Source of the DNA: Clostridia bacterium
Lineage (GTDB): Bacteria; Bacillota; Clostridia; Oscillospirales; Acutalibacteraceae
Direction of reading: 5' to 3'
Assembly: GCA_017410605.1 (NCBI GenBank)
Contig: JAFQQN010000017.1
Coordinates: 90,975 to 154,974 of the forward strand
DNA: 64,000 bases
Of this stretch, positions 35,441 through 44,594 are shown in pieces (position 1 is the first letter of the stretch; the number at the start of each line of letters is the position of its first letter). The translations under genes and the position numbers were made by a program. The notes beneath the pieces are model-generated. The model was not told the DNA's origin. It saw nothing but the letters and a program-made list of their open reading frames with translations, and did no database searches.

Positions 35441-35448
35441 GACATAAC

Positions 35449-35757
35449 ATGGCCAAAGAAAAAATCAGAATTCGTATCAAGGGATACGACCACGCATTAG
35501 TGGACCAGGCAGCAGAAAAGATCGTTGAAACTGCAAAGCGCACAGGCGCACGTGTTTCCGGTCCTGTACCGCTCCCTACCGAAAAAGAGGTTGTTACAAT
35601 CCTTCGCGCTGTTCATAAGTATAAGGACAGCCGTGAGCAGTTTGAAACAAGAACTCACAAAAGGCTTATCGACATTCTCAGACCTTCTAACAAAACTGTA
35701 GAAGCTCTGACAGGTCTTGAGCTTCCCGCCGGCGTTGAATTTGAAATTAAGCTTTAA
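35449..35757 (+). CDS. rpsJ: 30S ribosomal protein S10
   Basis: 102 residues from ATG 35449 after TAAGGAGGC; the frame extends upstream into the leader. It begins [18 protein letters not shown] and has the [10 protein letters not shown] and [16 protein letters not shown] stretches. S10 is also NusE, a partner of NusG and NusB. First gene of the S10-spc-alpha supercluster, behind its own promoter and leader. The upstream neighbours fusA and tuf are missing. Confidence 0.97.
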   Translation: MAKEKIRIRIKGYDHALVDQAAEKIVETAKRTGARVSGPVPLPTEKEVVTILRAVHKYKDSREQFETRTHKRLIDILRPSNKTVEALTGLELPAGVEFEIKL

Positions 35758-35781
35758 TTTCTTTTAACACCGACTGGTCAC

Positions 35782-35800
35782 GTTGGCCGAAAGGGTCAAC
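35782..35800 (+). promoter_or_regulatory. rpsJ-rplC intergenic hairpin
   Basis: GTTGGCC (35782-35788) pairs with GGTCAAC (35794-35800), one G-T wobble, around GAAAG. There is no T-run. It lies 13 bases before the rplC ribosome-binding site. Confidence 0.4.
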
Positions 35801-35827
35801 CAATAACCAATAAGGAGGAAAAATAAA

Positions 35828-36457
35828 ATGCAAAAAGGTTTAGTTGGAAAAAAGCTTGGTATGACTCAGCTTTTTGACGCAAACGGAAACGTTGTTCCCG
35901 TAACAGTGATCGAAGCAGGTCCCTGTGTTGTTGTTCAGAAGAAGACAATAGAGAACGACGGTTATGAAGCTGTTCAGGTTGGTTTTATGAACCTTAAGGC
36001 TTCTAAGGTAAACAAGCCCCAGAAGGGTCACTTCGCAAAGGGTGATGTAGCTCCTAAAAAGGTGCTTCGCGAATTTCGTCTTGAAGATATCTCTGCAGTT
36101 AATGTTGGCGATATTCTTAAGGCAGACGTTTTCGCAGAAGGCGAACATGTAGACGTAGTTGGTACCAGTAAAGGTAAAGGCTACGCAGGTGTTATCAAGC
36201 GCTGGAATTTCAGCCGTCTTAAAGAGTCTCACGGTACAGGCCCTGTACACCGTCACGGCGGTTCCCTTGGTGTTATCGACCCTGCTCGTATATTCAAGGG
36301 CAAGAAGATGGCAGGCCACCTCGGTAACGAGCGTGTAACTGTTCAGAATCTCGATGTAGTTAAGGTTGACGCTGAAAACAACATCATCGCTGTTAAGGGT
36401 GCCGTTCCCGGTCCTAAGGGCGGAATCGTTGTTCTCAAAAACAGCGTTAAGGCCTAA
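35828..36457 (+). CDS. rplC: 50S ribosomal protein L3
   Basis: 209 residues. It begins QKGLVGKKLGMTQLFD and has the long extension motif FSRLKESHGTGPVHRHGGS that reaches toward the peptidyl transferase centre, then GKKMAGHLGNERVTVQNL. L3 initiates 23S rRNA folding. Standard second gene of the S10 operon, preceded by TAAGGAGG. Confidence 0.97.
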   Translation: MQKGLVGKKLGMTQLFDANGNVVPVTVIEAGPCVVVQKKTIENDGYEAVQVGFMNLKASKVNKPQKGHFAKGDVAPKKVLREFRLEDISAVNVGDILKADVFAEGEHVDVVGTSKGKGYAGVIKRWNFSRLKESHGTGPVHRHGGSLGVIDPARIFKGKKMAGHLGNERVTVQNLDVVKVDAENNIIAVKGAVPGPKGGIVVLKNSVKA

Positions 36458-36474
36458 GGGAAGGAGTGTTGAAT

Positions 36475-37098
36475 ATGCCTAATGTAGCAGTATTAGATAT
36501 GACCGGCAAAAAGGTCGGCGATATTGAACTGAAAGATTCCATTTTTGGAATTGAACCCAATGCGGTTGTTATGCACATGGCGGTGGTTAACTACCTTGCT
36601 AATCAGCGTCAGGGCACTCAGTCCACTTTAACCCGTACAGAAGTTTCCGGTGGCGGACGTAAGCCTTGGAGACAAAAGGGTACTGGCCACGCAAGACAGG
36701 GTTCAACCCGCGCTCCACAGTGGAGACACGGTGGTGTAGCTCTTGGTCCGAAGCCGAGAGATTACTCATATTCACTCAACAGAAAAGTAAGACAGCTTGC
36801 TTTGAAGTCTGCTTTGTCTGACAAGGTTCAGGGCGAAGCCCTCATCGTTTTAGATGAGCTTAAGCTTGATGCTTACAAAACTAAGACCGTTGTAGATTGC
36901 CTCGCAGCAATTGGTGCTACCGGCAAAACCTTAATTGTTTTGGATAACAACAATCCTTTCGCAGTTAAGAGCATTGCTAACATCAAGGGTGCCAAGGCAA
37001 CTCAGTACAACACCTTGAGCACATACGACATTATCAATGCAGATAAGGTTGTTTTCGTAAAGGGTGCGGTTGAAAAATTTGAGGAGGTATACGCATAA
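36475..37098 (+). CDS. rplD: 50S ribosomal protein L4
   Basis: 207 residues from ATG 36475, with AAGGAG 8 bases upstream (a TTG at 36466 is less likely). The tunnel loop is intact: LTRTEVSGGGRKPWRQKGTG then RQGSTRAPQWRHGG. L4 lines the exit tunnel, where macrolide-resistance changes arise; no such change can be inferred here. It ends in a TAATG overlap with rplW. Confidence 0.97.
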   Translation: MPNVAVLDMTGKKVGDIELKDSIFGIEPNAVVMHMAVVNYLANQRQGTQSTLTRTEVSGGGRKPWRQKGTGHARQGSTRAPQWRHGGVALGPKPRDYSYSLNRKVRQLALKSALSDKVQGEALIVLDELKLDAYKTKTVVDCLAAIGATGKTLIVLDNNNPFAVKSIANIKGAKATQYNTLSTYDIINADKVVFVKGAVEKFEEVYA

Positions 37099-37391
37099 TG
37101 AAAGCAGCACAGGATATTGTAATTGCTCCTATCATTACTGAAAAATCTATGTCAGTTATAGCCGACAAAAAGTACACCTTCAAGGTTGCTCCCGATGCTA
37201 ACAAGGTTGAGATTGCAGCAGCAATTGAAGAGCTTTTTAAGGTTGAAGTTAAGAAGGTCAACACTTTGACCGTTCGCGGCCGTTCTAAACGTGTAGGCCG
37301 TTACGAAGGCAAAACTGCCGATTGGAAGAAAGCTATCGTAACACTTACTGAAAAGTCTAAGACTATTGAGTTCTTTGACGGTTTGATGTAA
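37098..37391 (+). CDS. rplW: 50S ribosomal protein L23
   Basis: 97 residues. APIITEKSM near the start and YTFKVAPDANKVEIAAAIEELF are typical, as is NTLTVRGRSKR later. L23 sits at the tunnel exit and docks trigger factor and SRP. One-base overlap with rplD. Confidence 0.97.
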   Translation: MKAAQDIVIAPIITEKSMSVIADKKYTFKVAPDANKVEIAAAIEELFKVEVKKVNTLTVRGRSKRVGRYEGKTADWKKAIVTLTEKSKTIEFFDGLM

Positions 37392-37396
37392 TTTAA

Positions 37397-37445
37397 GGAA
37401 GAAATTAAACTTCCGGCAATGTATGGGGTTCAACCCCGCTAAGCC
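37397..37445 (+). promoter_or_regulatory. Structured rplW-rplB intergenic region
   Basis: GGAAG/CTTCC (37397-37414) is followed at once by GGC...GCC (37415-37445) enclosing GGGG-TTCAA-CCCC (37425-37437). This 75-base gap is unusually long and structured within an otherwise tightly packed operon. A translational control or processing role for rplB is inference. Confidence 0.45.
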
Positions 37446-37466
37446 TAAATAGGAGAGTGAAACAAC

Positions 37467-38300
37467 ATGGCAATTAAGCATTATAAGCCGACTACTCCGG
37501 GCCGCAGAGGAATGACAGTTCTTGATTATTCAGAACTTTCCAAGGTTGCTCCTGAGAAAAGTCTGCTTGAGCCTATTAAAAAGAATGCCGGCCGCAACAG
37601 CTATGGCCGCATCACCGTTCGTCATCGTGGCGGCGGAAATCGTAGAAAATACAGAGTTATTGATTTCAAGAGAGAGCGTTTCGGTTGCCCTGCAACTGTT
37701 ATGACTTTAGAGTATGATCCTAACCGTTCAGCTTTCATCGCACTTGTTCAGTACGAAGACGGCGAAAAGCGTTACATCATTGCTCCTATCGGCCTTAAGG
37801 TTGGCGACGTTATTGTTAGCGGCCCCGACGCAGATATTAAGGTTGGTAACGCACTTCCTCTTGTAAACATCCCGGTTGGTACCTTTATTCATAATGTAGA
37901 GCTTCACCCCGGCAAGGGCGCTCAGCTTGCCCGTGCAGCAGGTAATATGGCTCAGCTTATGGCTAAAGAAAACGGAATGGCACTTCTTCGCCTTCCCTCC
38001 GGTGAGCTTCGCAACGTTCCTGTAAACTGTATGGCAACTGTTGGTCAGGTAAGCAATCCTGAGCATGAAAATGTTAACATCGGTAAGGCAGGTCGTAAAC
38101 GCCATATGGGTTGGCGTCCTACCGTTCGCGGTTCTGTTATGAACCCCTGTGATCACCCGCACGGTGGTGGTGAAGGTAAATCCCCGATCGGTCGTCCCGG
38201 TCCTGTTACCCCTTGGGGTAAACCTACTCTTGGCTATAAAACACGTAAGAAGCACGCTCATTCCGATAAGTATATCGTAAAGCGTCGCGGTGCTAAATAG
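37467..38300 (+). CDS. rplB: 50S ribosomal protein L2
   Basis: 277 residues. [18 protein letters not shown], the peptidyl-transferase-centre loop [13 protein letters not shown] and [14 protein letters not shown] near the end are all present. L2 bridges the subunits and is needed for peptidyl transferase. The start is ATG 37467 after AGGAGAGTG; the gap to rplW is structured. Confidence 0.98.
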   Translation: MAIKHYKPTTPGRRGMTVLDYSELSKVAPEKSLLEPIKKNAGRNSYGRITVRHRGGGNRRKYRVIDFKRERFGCPATVMTLEYDPNRSAFIALVQYEDGEKRYIIAPIGLKVGDVIVSGPDADIKVGNALPLVNIPVGTFIHNVELHPGKGAQLARAAGNMAQLMAKENGMALLRLPSGELRNVPVNCMATVGQVSNPEHENVNIGKAGRKRHMGWRPTVRGSVMNPCDHPHGGGEGKSPIGRPGPVTPWGKPTLGYKTRKKHAHSDKYIVKRRGAK

Positions 38301-38323
38301 TCGGACGAAAGGAGTTTATAATT

Positions 38324-38596
38324 ATGGGAAGAAGCACTAAAAAAGGTCCTTTTGTGCAACCTGTACTTCTGAAAAGAGTGCAAGCTATGAACGAGGCCGG
38401 CGAAAAAAGAGTTCTTAAAACCTGGAGCCGCGCTTCTACAATATTCCCCGACTTTGTCGGACACACATTCGCAGTACACGACGGCCGTAAGCATGTTCCG
38501 GTTTATGTAACCGAGGATATGGTTGGCCATAAGCTTGGTGAATTTGCTCCTACCAGAACCTATCGCGGTCACGCCGGAGCAAAAACATCTAAGTAA
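38324..38596 (+). CDS. rpsS: 30S ribosomal protein S19
   Basis: 90 residues beginning [18 protein letters not shown], with [22 protein letters not shown] and [14 protein letters not shown]19 binds the 30S head with S13. Normal length; AAAGGAG site upstream. Confidence 0.97.
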   Translation: MGRSTKKGPFVQPVLLKRVQAMNEAGEKRVLKTWSRASTIFPDFVGHTFAVHDGRKHVPVYVTEDMVGHKLGEFAPTRTYRGHAGAKTSK

Positions 38597-38619
38597 GCGG
38601 TCGAAAGGAGAGTTAGACT

Positions 38620-38958
38620 ATGGAAGCAAGGGCAATACTGAAATACGCTCGTATTTCACCCCGTAAGGTTAAGATTGTTCTCGATCTTATCCGCAATCAG
38701 CCTGCTGACAAAGCCATGGCTATTCTCAGGTATACTCCTAAGTCCGCCTGCGAATACTTGGAAAAGCTTTTAAAGTCAGCAATGGCTAATGCTGAAAACA
38801 ACCATGATATGGATGTTTCTAAGCTTTATGTTGCAGAGTGTTTTGTTTGTCCCGGACCCACTCTTAAGAGAATTCGTCCGAAGGATCACGGCAGAGCACA
38901 CCGCATTTTGAAAAGAACTTCTCACGTTACTCTGGTTCTCAGAGAGCGTGAAGACTAA
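38620..38958 (+). CDS. rplV: 50S ribosomal protein L22
   Basis: 112 residues: [20 protein letters not shown] at the start and [19 protein letters not shown] at the tunnel hairpin. L22 contacts all 23S domains and lines the exit tunnel. Ends 17 bases before rpsC. Confidence 0.97.
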   Translation: MEARAILKYARISPRKVKIVLDLIRNQPADKAMAILRYTPKSACEYLEKLLKSAMANAENNHDMDVSKLYVAECFVCPGPTLKRIRPKDHGRAHRILKRTSHVTLVLRERED

Positions 38959-38975
38959 GAGGAGGTTACAAGTTT

Positions 38976-39644
38976 ATGGGACAGAAAGTACATCCTAACG
39001 GATTGCGCGTTGGCGTTATCAAAAATTGGGATTCTCGCTGGTTCGTTAATGACAGTGTCTTCGGTGATACTCTCGTTGAGGACTATAACCTCCGTAAGTA
39101 TTTGAAGAAGACCTTGTACAGCGCCGGTGTTCCGAAGATTGAAATCGAGCGCGATGCAGCCAAGGTAAGAATTCACATTCACTGCGCTAAGCCCGGCGTT
39201 GTAATCGGCCGTAACGGTTCCGAAATTGAAAAACTCCGTGTTAAGTGTCAGGAAATGTTGGGCAAACCTGTTCTTATCAACATTGTTGAAGTTAAGAACC
39301 CCGATGTTAATGCAACCCTCGTTGCTGAAAACATTGCTGCTCAGCTTGAAAAACGTATTTCTTTCCGCCGTGCAATGAAACTTGCTATGGGACGTGCAAT
39401 GCGTCTTGGCGCAAAGGGTATTAAAACTCAGTGTTCAGGCCGTCTTGGCGGTGCAGAAATCGCTCGTTGTGAGCATTATCATGAAGGTACTATTCCGCTT
39501 CAGACCATCCGTGCAGATATTGACTACGGTGTAGCAGAGGCTCACACCACCTACGGTCGTATCGGTGTTAAGGTATGGATTTATCAGGGCGAAGTTCTTC
39601 AGGATGCTCGTCGTCAGAGCAAAAGAGAAGGAGGTTCCCGCTAA
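38976..39644 (+). CDS. rpsC: 30S ribosomal protein S3
   Basis: 222 residues beginning [17 protein letters not shown]. The KH domain has [15 protein letters not shown], and the C-terminal domain has [21 protein letters not shown]3 forms the mRNA entry site and has helicase activity there. Its TAA overlaps the rplP ATG. Confidence 0.97.
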   Translation: MGQKVHPNGLRVGVIKNWDSRWFVNDSVFGDTLVEDYNLRKYLKKTLYSAGVPKIEIERDAAKVRIHIHCAKPGVVIGRNGSEIEKLRVKCQEMLGKPVLINIVEVKNPDVNATLVAENIAAQLEKRISFRRAMKLAMGRAMRLGAKGIKTQCSGRLGGAEIARCEHYHEGTIPLQTIRADIDYGVAEAHTTYGRIGVKVWIYQGEVLQDARRQSKREGGSR

Positions 39645-40066
39645 TGTTATTACCGAAGCGTGTTAAATATCGCCGCGTACACCGTGGTCGTTTGACCGGT
39701 ACTGCGCTCAGAGGTAACAAGGTTACCTATGGTGATTTTGGTCTTCAGGCTTTAGAACCTGCGTGGATTACCTCTAACCAGATCGAAGCAGCCCGTATCG
39801 CTATGACTCGTTACATTAAACGTGGCGGTCAGGTATGGATTAAAATTTTCCCCGATAAGCCTATCACAGAGAAACCCGCTGAAACTCGAATGGGTTCTGG
39901 TAAAGGTTCTCCGGAATATTGGGTAGCAGTTGTAAAACCCGGCCGCGTTATGTTTGAAATTGCCGGTGTTGACGTTGAAGTAGCCCGTGAGGCTCTGCGT
40001 CTCGCAGCCAACAAACTTCCTATTAAATGTAAGTTTGTTGAGAAAGAAAAGGGTGGTGAGCAGTAA
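39644..40066 (+). CDS. rplP: 50S ribosomal protein L16
   Basis: 140 residues from ATG 39644, overlapping the rpsC stop (TAATG), with GGAGG upstream inside rpsC. It begins [18 protein letters not shown], with [10 protein letters not shown] and [12 protein letters not shown] later. L16 organises the A-site region and is usually a late 50S assembly protein. It overlaps rpmC by one base. Confidence 0.97.
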   Translation: MLLPKRVKYRRVHRGRLTGTALRGNKVTYGDFGLQALEPAWITSNQIEAARIAMTRYIKRGGQVWIKIFPDKPITEKPAETRMGSGKGSPEYWVAVVKPGRVMFEIAGVDVEVAREALRLAANKLPIKCKFVEKEKGGEQ

Positions 40067-40275
40067 TGAATGTTAAGGAAATCAGAGAAAAGACCGCAGC
40101 AGAACTTAACGAAACACTCGATTCTTTAAAGAAAGAATTGTTCCGTCTGCGTTTCCAAAACGCCATTAATCAGCTCGAAAACCCCATGCGTATCAGCGCT
40201 GTTAAAAAGGATATTGCTAAAGTGAAGACTGTTCTTCGCGAACGTGAAATCCAGGAAACCAGCGCTAACTCGTAA
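40066..40275 (+). CDS. rpmC: 50S ribosomal protein L29
   Basis: 69 residues, two-helix uL29: [16 protein letters not shown] and [19 protein letters not shown]. It lies at the tunnel exit beside L23. It starts within the rplP stop. Confidence 0.96.
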   Translation: MNVKEIREKTAAELNETLDSLKKELFRLRFQNAINQLENPMRISAVKKDIAKVKTVLREREIQETSANS

Positions 40276-40294
40276 GAAAGGCAGGTAAGTAGCT

Positions 40295-40552
40295 GTGAGC
40301 GAAAGAAACCTTCGTAAAACAAGAGTTGGTAAGGTTGTTAGCAATAAAATGGATAAAACTATCGTAGTTTCCATTGAAGACAACGTTAAGCATCCGCTCT
40401 ATAAGAAAATCATTAAGAATACTGTTAAGCTGAAGGCACACGACGAAAATAACGAGTGTAATATCGGCGACAGAGTTCTCGTGATGGAGACCCGTCCTCT
40501 TTCTAAGGATAAGAGATGGCGTCTTGTTGAAATCATCGAGAAGGCTAAATAA
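40295..40552 (+). CDS. rpsQ: 30S ribosomal protein S17
   Basis: 85 residues starting at GTG 40295 after AAAGGCAGG. It contains [20 protein letters not shown] and [20 protein letters not shown]17 is a primary 16S rRNA binder. Confidence 0.96.
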   Translation: MSERNLRKTRVGKVVSNKMDKTIVVSIEDNVKHPLYKKIIKNTVKLKAHDENNECNIGDRVLVMETRPLSKDKRWRLVEIIEKAK

Positions 40553-40578
40553 CATTCTTTGTTAAGGAGGAAAACACT

Positions 40579-40947
40579 GTGATACAACAGCAGAGTTACC
40601 TCAAGGTTGCCGACAACACTGGTGCAAAAGAAATTATGTGCATTCGAGTATTGGGCGGCTCCGGCAGGAGGTATGCAAATATTGGCGACGTCATCGTAGC
40701 TTCCGTTAAGAAAGCTGCTCCGGGCGGAACAGTTAAGAAGGGCGATGTAGTTAAAGCCGTTGTAGTACGTTCAGCCAAAGGTATCCGTCGTGCAGACGGC
40801 ACCTACATTAGATTTGACGAAAACGCAGCAGTTCTGATTCGTGATGATAAAAACCCCCGTGGTACACGTATCTTTGGACCGGTTGCTCGTGAGCTTCGTG
40901 AGAAGGACTATACAAAGATTCTTTCTCTTGCTCCCGAAGTACTCTAA
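40579..40947 (+). CDS. rplN: 50S ribosomal protein L14
   Basis: 122 residues, GTG start at 40579 after TAAGGAGG. It begins [18 protein letters not shown] and contains [19 protein letters not shown]14 forms an intersubunit bridge and is the docking site of RsfS, whose gene is also in this window. Confidence 0.97.
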   Translation: MIQQQSYLKVADNTGAKEIMCIRVLGGSGRRYANIGDVIVASVKKAAPGGTVKKGDVVKAVVVRSAKGIRRADGTYIRFDENAAVLIRDDKNPRGTRIFGPVARELREKDYTKILSLAPEVL

Positions 40948-40963
40948 TGGGAGGTTGGAACGT

Positions 40964-41278
40964 ATGAACATTAAAACAGGAGATACCGTTGTTCTTCTTA
41001 CAGGCAACGAAAAGTATCGTGGAAAATCCGGTAAGGTTCTGGCCGTTAGTCCTAAAGAGGATAAGGTTATTGTTGAGGGTATCAACGTTGTTAAAAAGCA
41101 CGTTAAGCCCCGTAAGGCCGGCGATCCCTCCGGTATTATTGAAACAGAAGCAGCAATCTACGCTTCTAAGGTGCAGCTTGTATGCCCTAAGTGTGGAAAA
41201 CCCACCCGTGTAGGTCACAAGATTTACGCTGATGGCAAAAAGGACCGCGTTTGTAAAAAGTGCGGCGAAACCTTTTAA
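40964..41278 (+). CDS. rplX: 50S ribosomal protein L24 with zinc ribbon
   Basis: 104 residues from ATG 40964 after GGGAGG; a longer frame from 40841 runs back inside rplN and is not used. The KOW motif is DTVVLLTGNEKYRGKSGKV. The C-terminal third has CPKC and CKKC pairs, a zinc ribbon seen in many Firmicute L24 proteins but not in enteric ones. L24 is an early assembly initiator. Confidence 0.96.
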   Translation: MNIKTGDTVVLLTGNEKYRGKSGKVLAVSPKEDKVIVEGINVVKKHVKPRKAGDPSGIIETEAAIYASKVQLVCPKCGKPTRVGHKIYADGKKDRVCKKCGETF

Positions 41279-41294
41279 GTAAGGAGGAAATGAC

Positions 41295-41834
41295 ATGGCA
41301 AGGCTTAAGGACGATTATAAAGCAAATGTCGCTCCTGCGCTGATGAACAAATTCAACTATAAGAGCGTCATGCAGATCCCCAAGCTCGATAAGGTTGTTA
41401 TCAACGTAGGTGCCGGCGAGGCAAAAGACAATTCTAAAGCAATTGATGCAATTATGGAAGACCTTAGCAAGATCACCGGTCAGAAGCCGGTTATCTGCCG
41501 CGCTAAGAAATCCGTTGCAAACTTCAAACTGCGTGAGGGAATGCCTATCGGCGTTAAAGTTACCCTTCGTGGCGAGAGAATGTATGAATTTATAGACAGG
41601 CTCTTCAATGTAGCACTGCCTCGTGTTCGAGATTTCAGAGGTATTAACCCCAATTCATTTGATGGTCGTGGTAACTATTCCATGGGTATTAAAGAGCAGT
41701 TAATTTTCCCTGAAATTGAGTATGATAAGATCGATAAGGTCAGAGGTATGGACATTATTTTTGTTACTACCGCTAATACCGACGAGGAAGCCCGTGAACT
41801 TTTAACTCTCATGGGTGCCCCGTTTGCGAAGTAA
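41295..41834 (+). CDS. rplE: 50S ribosomal protein L5
   Basis: 179 residues. [20 protein letters not shown] and FREGMP-like [15 protein letters not shown], with [15 protein letters not shown] later, identify uL5. It binds 5S rRNA. AAGGAGGAA precedes the ATG. Adjacent to rpsN as usual. Confidence 0.97.
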   Translation: MARLKDDYKANVAPALMNKFNYKSVMQIPKLDKVVINVGAGEAKDNSKAIDAIMEDLSKITGQKPVICRAKKSVANFKLREGMPIGVKVTLRGERMYEFIDRLFNVALPRVRDFRGINPNSFDGRGNYSMGIKEQLIFPEIEYDKIDKVRGMDIIFVTTANTDEEARELLTLMGAPFAK

Positions 41835-41846
41835 GGAGAAGGAAAA

Positions 41847-42032
41847 ATGGCAAAAACATCTATGAAAATTAAACAGGCACGTCCTGCAAAGTTTTCTACC
41901 AGAAGTTATAATCGCTGCAAGATTTGCGGCCGCCCCCACGCCTATCTTCGTAAATATGGCATTTGCCGTATCTGTTTCAGAGAACTGGCATACAAGGGCG
42001 AAATCCCCGGTGTAAAGAAGGCCAGCTGGTAA
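41847..42032 (+). CDS. rpsN: 30S ribosomal protein S14, type Z
   Basis: 61 residues, the short zinc form: [20 protein letters not shown] gives the two CxxC pairs. The longer zinc-independent paralog seen in some Firmicutes is not here. It ends [11 protein letters not shown], the standard tail. Confidence 0.97.
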   Translation: MAKTSMKIKQARPAKFSTRSYNRCKICGRPHAYLRKYGICRICFRELAYKGEIPGVKKASW

Positions 42033-42059
42033 GCCAGCGCAGTAAAGGAGGTTGACGGT

Positions 42060-42458
42060 ATGCAAATCACCGATACAATTGCTGATATGCTTACAAGAAT
42101 TCGTAACGCTAATTCAGCTAAGCATGAGTCGGTTGATATTCCGGCTTCAAATGTAAAAAAGGCTATTGCCCAGATTTTACTTGACGAAGGTTATATCAGC
42201 AGCTTTCAGGTCATCGAGGACGGAAAGCAGGGCACGATTCGTGTTACATTAAAATATGGCCCTAACAAATCGCAGGTTATTAAAGGACTTAAGAGAATTT
42301 CTAAGCCCGGTCTGCGTATCTATTCTAACGTTGAGGATATGCCTAAGGTAATGAAAGGTCTTGGCATTGCTATCCTCTCCACCTCTAAGGGCATTATGAC
42401 AGACAAGCAGGCTCGCGCTAACAACGTTGGCGGCGAAGTACTCGCTTATGTTTGGTAA
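42060..42458 (+). CDS. rpsH: 30S ribosomal protein S8
   Basis: 132 residues: [20 protein letters not shown] at the start and [20 protein letters not shown] near the end. S8 binds central-domain 16S rRNA and is the spc-operon repressor in E. coli; no S8-like site was recognised here. AAGGAGG before ATG. Confidence 0.97.
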   Translation: MQITDTIADMLTRIRNANSAKHESVDIPASNVKKAIAQILLDEGYISSFQVIEDGKQGTIRVTLKYGPNKSQVIKGLKRISKPGLRIYSNVEDMPKVMKGLGIAILSTSKGIMTDKQARANNVGGEVLAYVW

Positions 42459-42474
42459 GGAGGTGCAGTGAGAA

Positions 42475-43023
42475 ATGTCAAGAATAGGAAATAAACCTAT
42501 CACAATTCCTGCCGGTGTTGAAGTTAAGGTTGACGGCTCTGTTGTTACCGTTAAGGGTGCAAAGGGTACTTTAACTCAGACCCTCCATAAGGATATGGCA
42601 ATTTCTGTTGAGGGCAACGAGATTCTCGTTAAGCGTCCTTCTGATAATAAGGAACATCGCTCTCTTCACGGTTTAACCCGTACACTGGTTGCTAATATGG
42701 TTGAAGGCGTTGCTAACGGCTACTCTAAAGAGTTAGATGTAAACGGCGTTGGTTACCGTGTTGCTAAGCAGGGTAAGGACCTTGTAATGAACTTAGGATT
42801 TTCTCATCAGGTTATTATGCCTGAGATTGACGGCATTACAATTGATGTTCCCAATCCTAATAAGATTATTATTTCCGGTCCTGATAAACAGAAAGTTGGT
42901 CAGTTTGCAGCGGAAGTTCGCGAGAAGCGTCCTCCCGAGCCATATAAGGGCAAGGGCATCAAGTACGTTGATGAACACATTCGCCGCAAAGAAGGTAAAG
43001 CCGGTAAGGGCGCAAAGGGTTAA
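42475..43023 (+). CDS. rplF: 50S ribosomal protein L6
   Basis: 182 residues: [36 protein letters not shown] and the C-terminal [20 protein letters not shown]. Two tandem uL6 domains. Situated near the factor-binding site. GGAGGTG upstream. Confidence 0.97.
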   Translation: MSRIGNKPITIPAGVEVKVDGSVVTVKGAKGTLTQTLHKDMAISVEGNEILVKRPSDNKEHRSLHGLTRTLVANMVEGVANGYSKELDVNGVGYRVAKQGKDLVMNLGFSHQVIMPEIDGITIDVPNPNKIIISGPDKQKVGQFAAEVREKRPPEPYKGKGIKYVDEHIRRKEGKAGKGAKG

Positions 43024-43041
43024 TAAAGGAGAGAACAAAAA

Positions 43042-43401
43042 ATGGTTAAAAAGACAGACACTAATAAAGCTCGTCTTCATCGCCATAAGCGAGTTCGTGG
43101 TAAGATTAGCGGTACAGCTGCATGTCCGCGTCTTAATGTGTTTCGCTCCAGCAGCAATATTTACGCCCAGATTATCGACGATGAAAATGGCGTAACTCTC
43201 GCAGCGGCTTCTACAGTTGAGAAGGAATTTGCAGGCAGCACCGGCAATAAAGAAGAAGCTCGCAAGGTTGGCGAGTTAATTGCAAAACGTGCACTTGAAA
43301 AGGGTATCGAAGAGGTTGTTTTCGACCGTGGCGGATATCTTTATCACGGACGCGTTAAGGAGCTTGCCGAAGGTGCCCGTGAGGGCGGCCTCAAGTTCTA
43401 A
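43042..43401 (+). CDS. rplR: 50S ribosomal protein L18
   Basis: 119 residues with [35 protein letters not shown] and [20 protein letters not shown]. It binds 5S rRNA with L5. Normal length for uL18. Confidence 0.97.
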   Translation: MVKKTDTNKARLHRHKRVRGKISGTAACPRLNVFRSSSNIYAQIIDDENGVTLAAASTVEKEFAGSTGNKEEARKVGELIAKRALEKGIEEVVFDRGGYLYHGRVKELAEGAREGGLKF

Positions 43402-43419
43402 CAGAAGGAGGAGTAAACT

Positions 43420-43923
43420 TTGGCTACTGGTATTGATGCAACAACATTGGATTTACAAGAGCGCGTAGTCGCTATAAACCGCGTTTCCAAAACCGTTAAG
43501 GGTGGACGTATTATGAAGTTCTCCGCTTTGGTTGTTGTCGGTGACGGCAACGGTATCGTAGGCTTCGGTCTTGGTAAAGCAGGTGAAGTTCCGGATGCTA
43601 TCCGCAAGGGTATTGAAGATGCCAAGAAGAACCTTATTAAGGTTGCTCTCAAGGGCACAACAATCCCCCACGAGGTTATCGGCGCTTTCGGTGCAGGCAG
43701 AGTTCTGCTTAAGCCGGCTGCTCCCGGTACCGGCGTTATCGCGGGTGGTCCAGTTCGTGCCGTACTTGAAACTGTAGGCATTAAGGACATCCGTACAAAA
43801 GCACTTCGTTCTAACAATCCTTGCAACGTAGTTCGTGCAACCATTTCCGGTCTGGCTTCTCTCAGAAGCGCAGAGGAAGTTGCAGCAACTCGCGGCAAGA
43901 GTGTTAAAGAAATTATTGGTTAA
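43420..43923 (+). CDS. rpsE: 30S ribosomal protein S5
   Basis: 167 residues starting at TTG 43420, 6 bases after [49 protein letters not shown] and [16 protein letters not shown] are diagnostic. S5 shapes decoding accuracy. Confidence 0.97.
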   Translation: MATGIDATTLDLQERVVAINRVSKTVKGGRIMKFSALVVVGDGNGIVGFGLGKAGEVPDAIRKGIEDAKKNLIKVALKGTTIPHEVIGAFGAGRVLLKPAAPGTGVIAGGPVRAVLETVGIKDIRTKALRSNNPCNVVRATISGLASLRSAEEVAATRGKSVKEIIG

Positions 43924-43937
43924 GGAGGAGCAGCACT

Positions 43938-44135
43938 ATGGCTACAAAGAAGAAGGCTGCCGGCCTTAAGGTAAAATTAGTTAAAAGCTTGATTGGCTGC
44001 AAATCCAACCAAATTTTAACTGCACAAGCACTTGGTCTTAAGAAAATCGGCGATGAAACCGTTCAACCCGATAATGCTCAGACCATGGGCAAAATTAATA
44101 AGATTATCCACCTCGTAGAGGTAACTAAAGCGTAA
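43938..44135 (+). CDS. rpmD: 50S ribosomal protein L30
   Basis: 65 residues: [18 protein letters not shown] and [19 protein letters not shown], standard uL30. Between rpsE and rplO as expected. AAGGAGGAG upstream. Confidence 0.95.
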   Translation: MATKKKAAGLKVKLVKSLIGCKSNQILTAQALGLKKIGDETVQPDNAQTMGKINKIIHLVEVTKA

Positions 44136-44152
44136 CTAAGGAGGTGCGGACT

Positions 44153-44593
44153 ATGAAAATTCATGAACTGTCACCTGCGCCCGGTTCTGTAAAAGAAGCA
44201 AAGCGCATTGGTAGAGGTCATGGCTCCGGCAACGGTAAGACTGCCGGTAAAGGTCATAAGGGACAAAAGGCACGTTCCGGTCACGGTATGCGCGCCGGTT
44301 TTGAAGGAGGTCAGATGCCTCTTCAAAGACGCGTTCCTAAGCGTGGCTTTAATAACATTTTTGCAACAAGATACGCAATTGTTAACGTATCCGATTTAAA
44401 CGCATTTGACAACAATGCAGTTGTTGACACCGAGGCTTTAAGAGCAAAGGGCCTTGTTAATAAGGCAGAGTATGGCGTTAAGATTCTTGGTAATGGTGAG
44501 CTTTCAAAGGCAGTTACTGTAAAGGCTGCTGCTTTCTCTGAAAGTGCTAAAGCTAAAATCGAGGCTGCCGGCGGAAAAGCCGAGGTGAACTGA
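44153..44593 (+). CDS. rplO: 50S ribosomal protein L15
   Basis: 146 residues from ATG 44153, with AAGGAGG 8 bases upstream; the GTG at 44144 overlaps that site. [21 protein letters not shown] is followed by a glycine/lysine-rich extension and [15 protein letters not shown]15 is a late 50S assembly protein. secY follows after 1 base. Confidence 0.97.
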   Translation: MKIHELSPAPGSVKEAKRIGRGHGSGNGKTAGKGHKGQKARSGHGMRAGFEGGQMPLQRRVPKRGFNNIFATRYAIVNVSDLNAFDNNAVVDTEALRAKGLVNKAEYGVKILGNGELSKAVTVKAAAFSESAKAKIEAAGGKAEVN

Positions 44594-44594
44594 T

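Noticed and set aside
40841..40963. N-terminal extension of L24 into rplN
   Set aside because: The GGGAGG site and the family N-terminus fix the start at 40964; the upstream frame is inside rplN.
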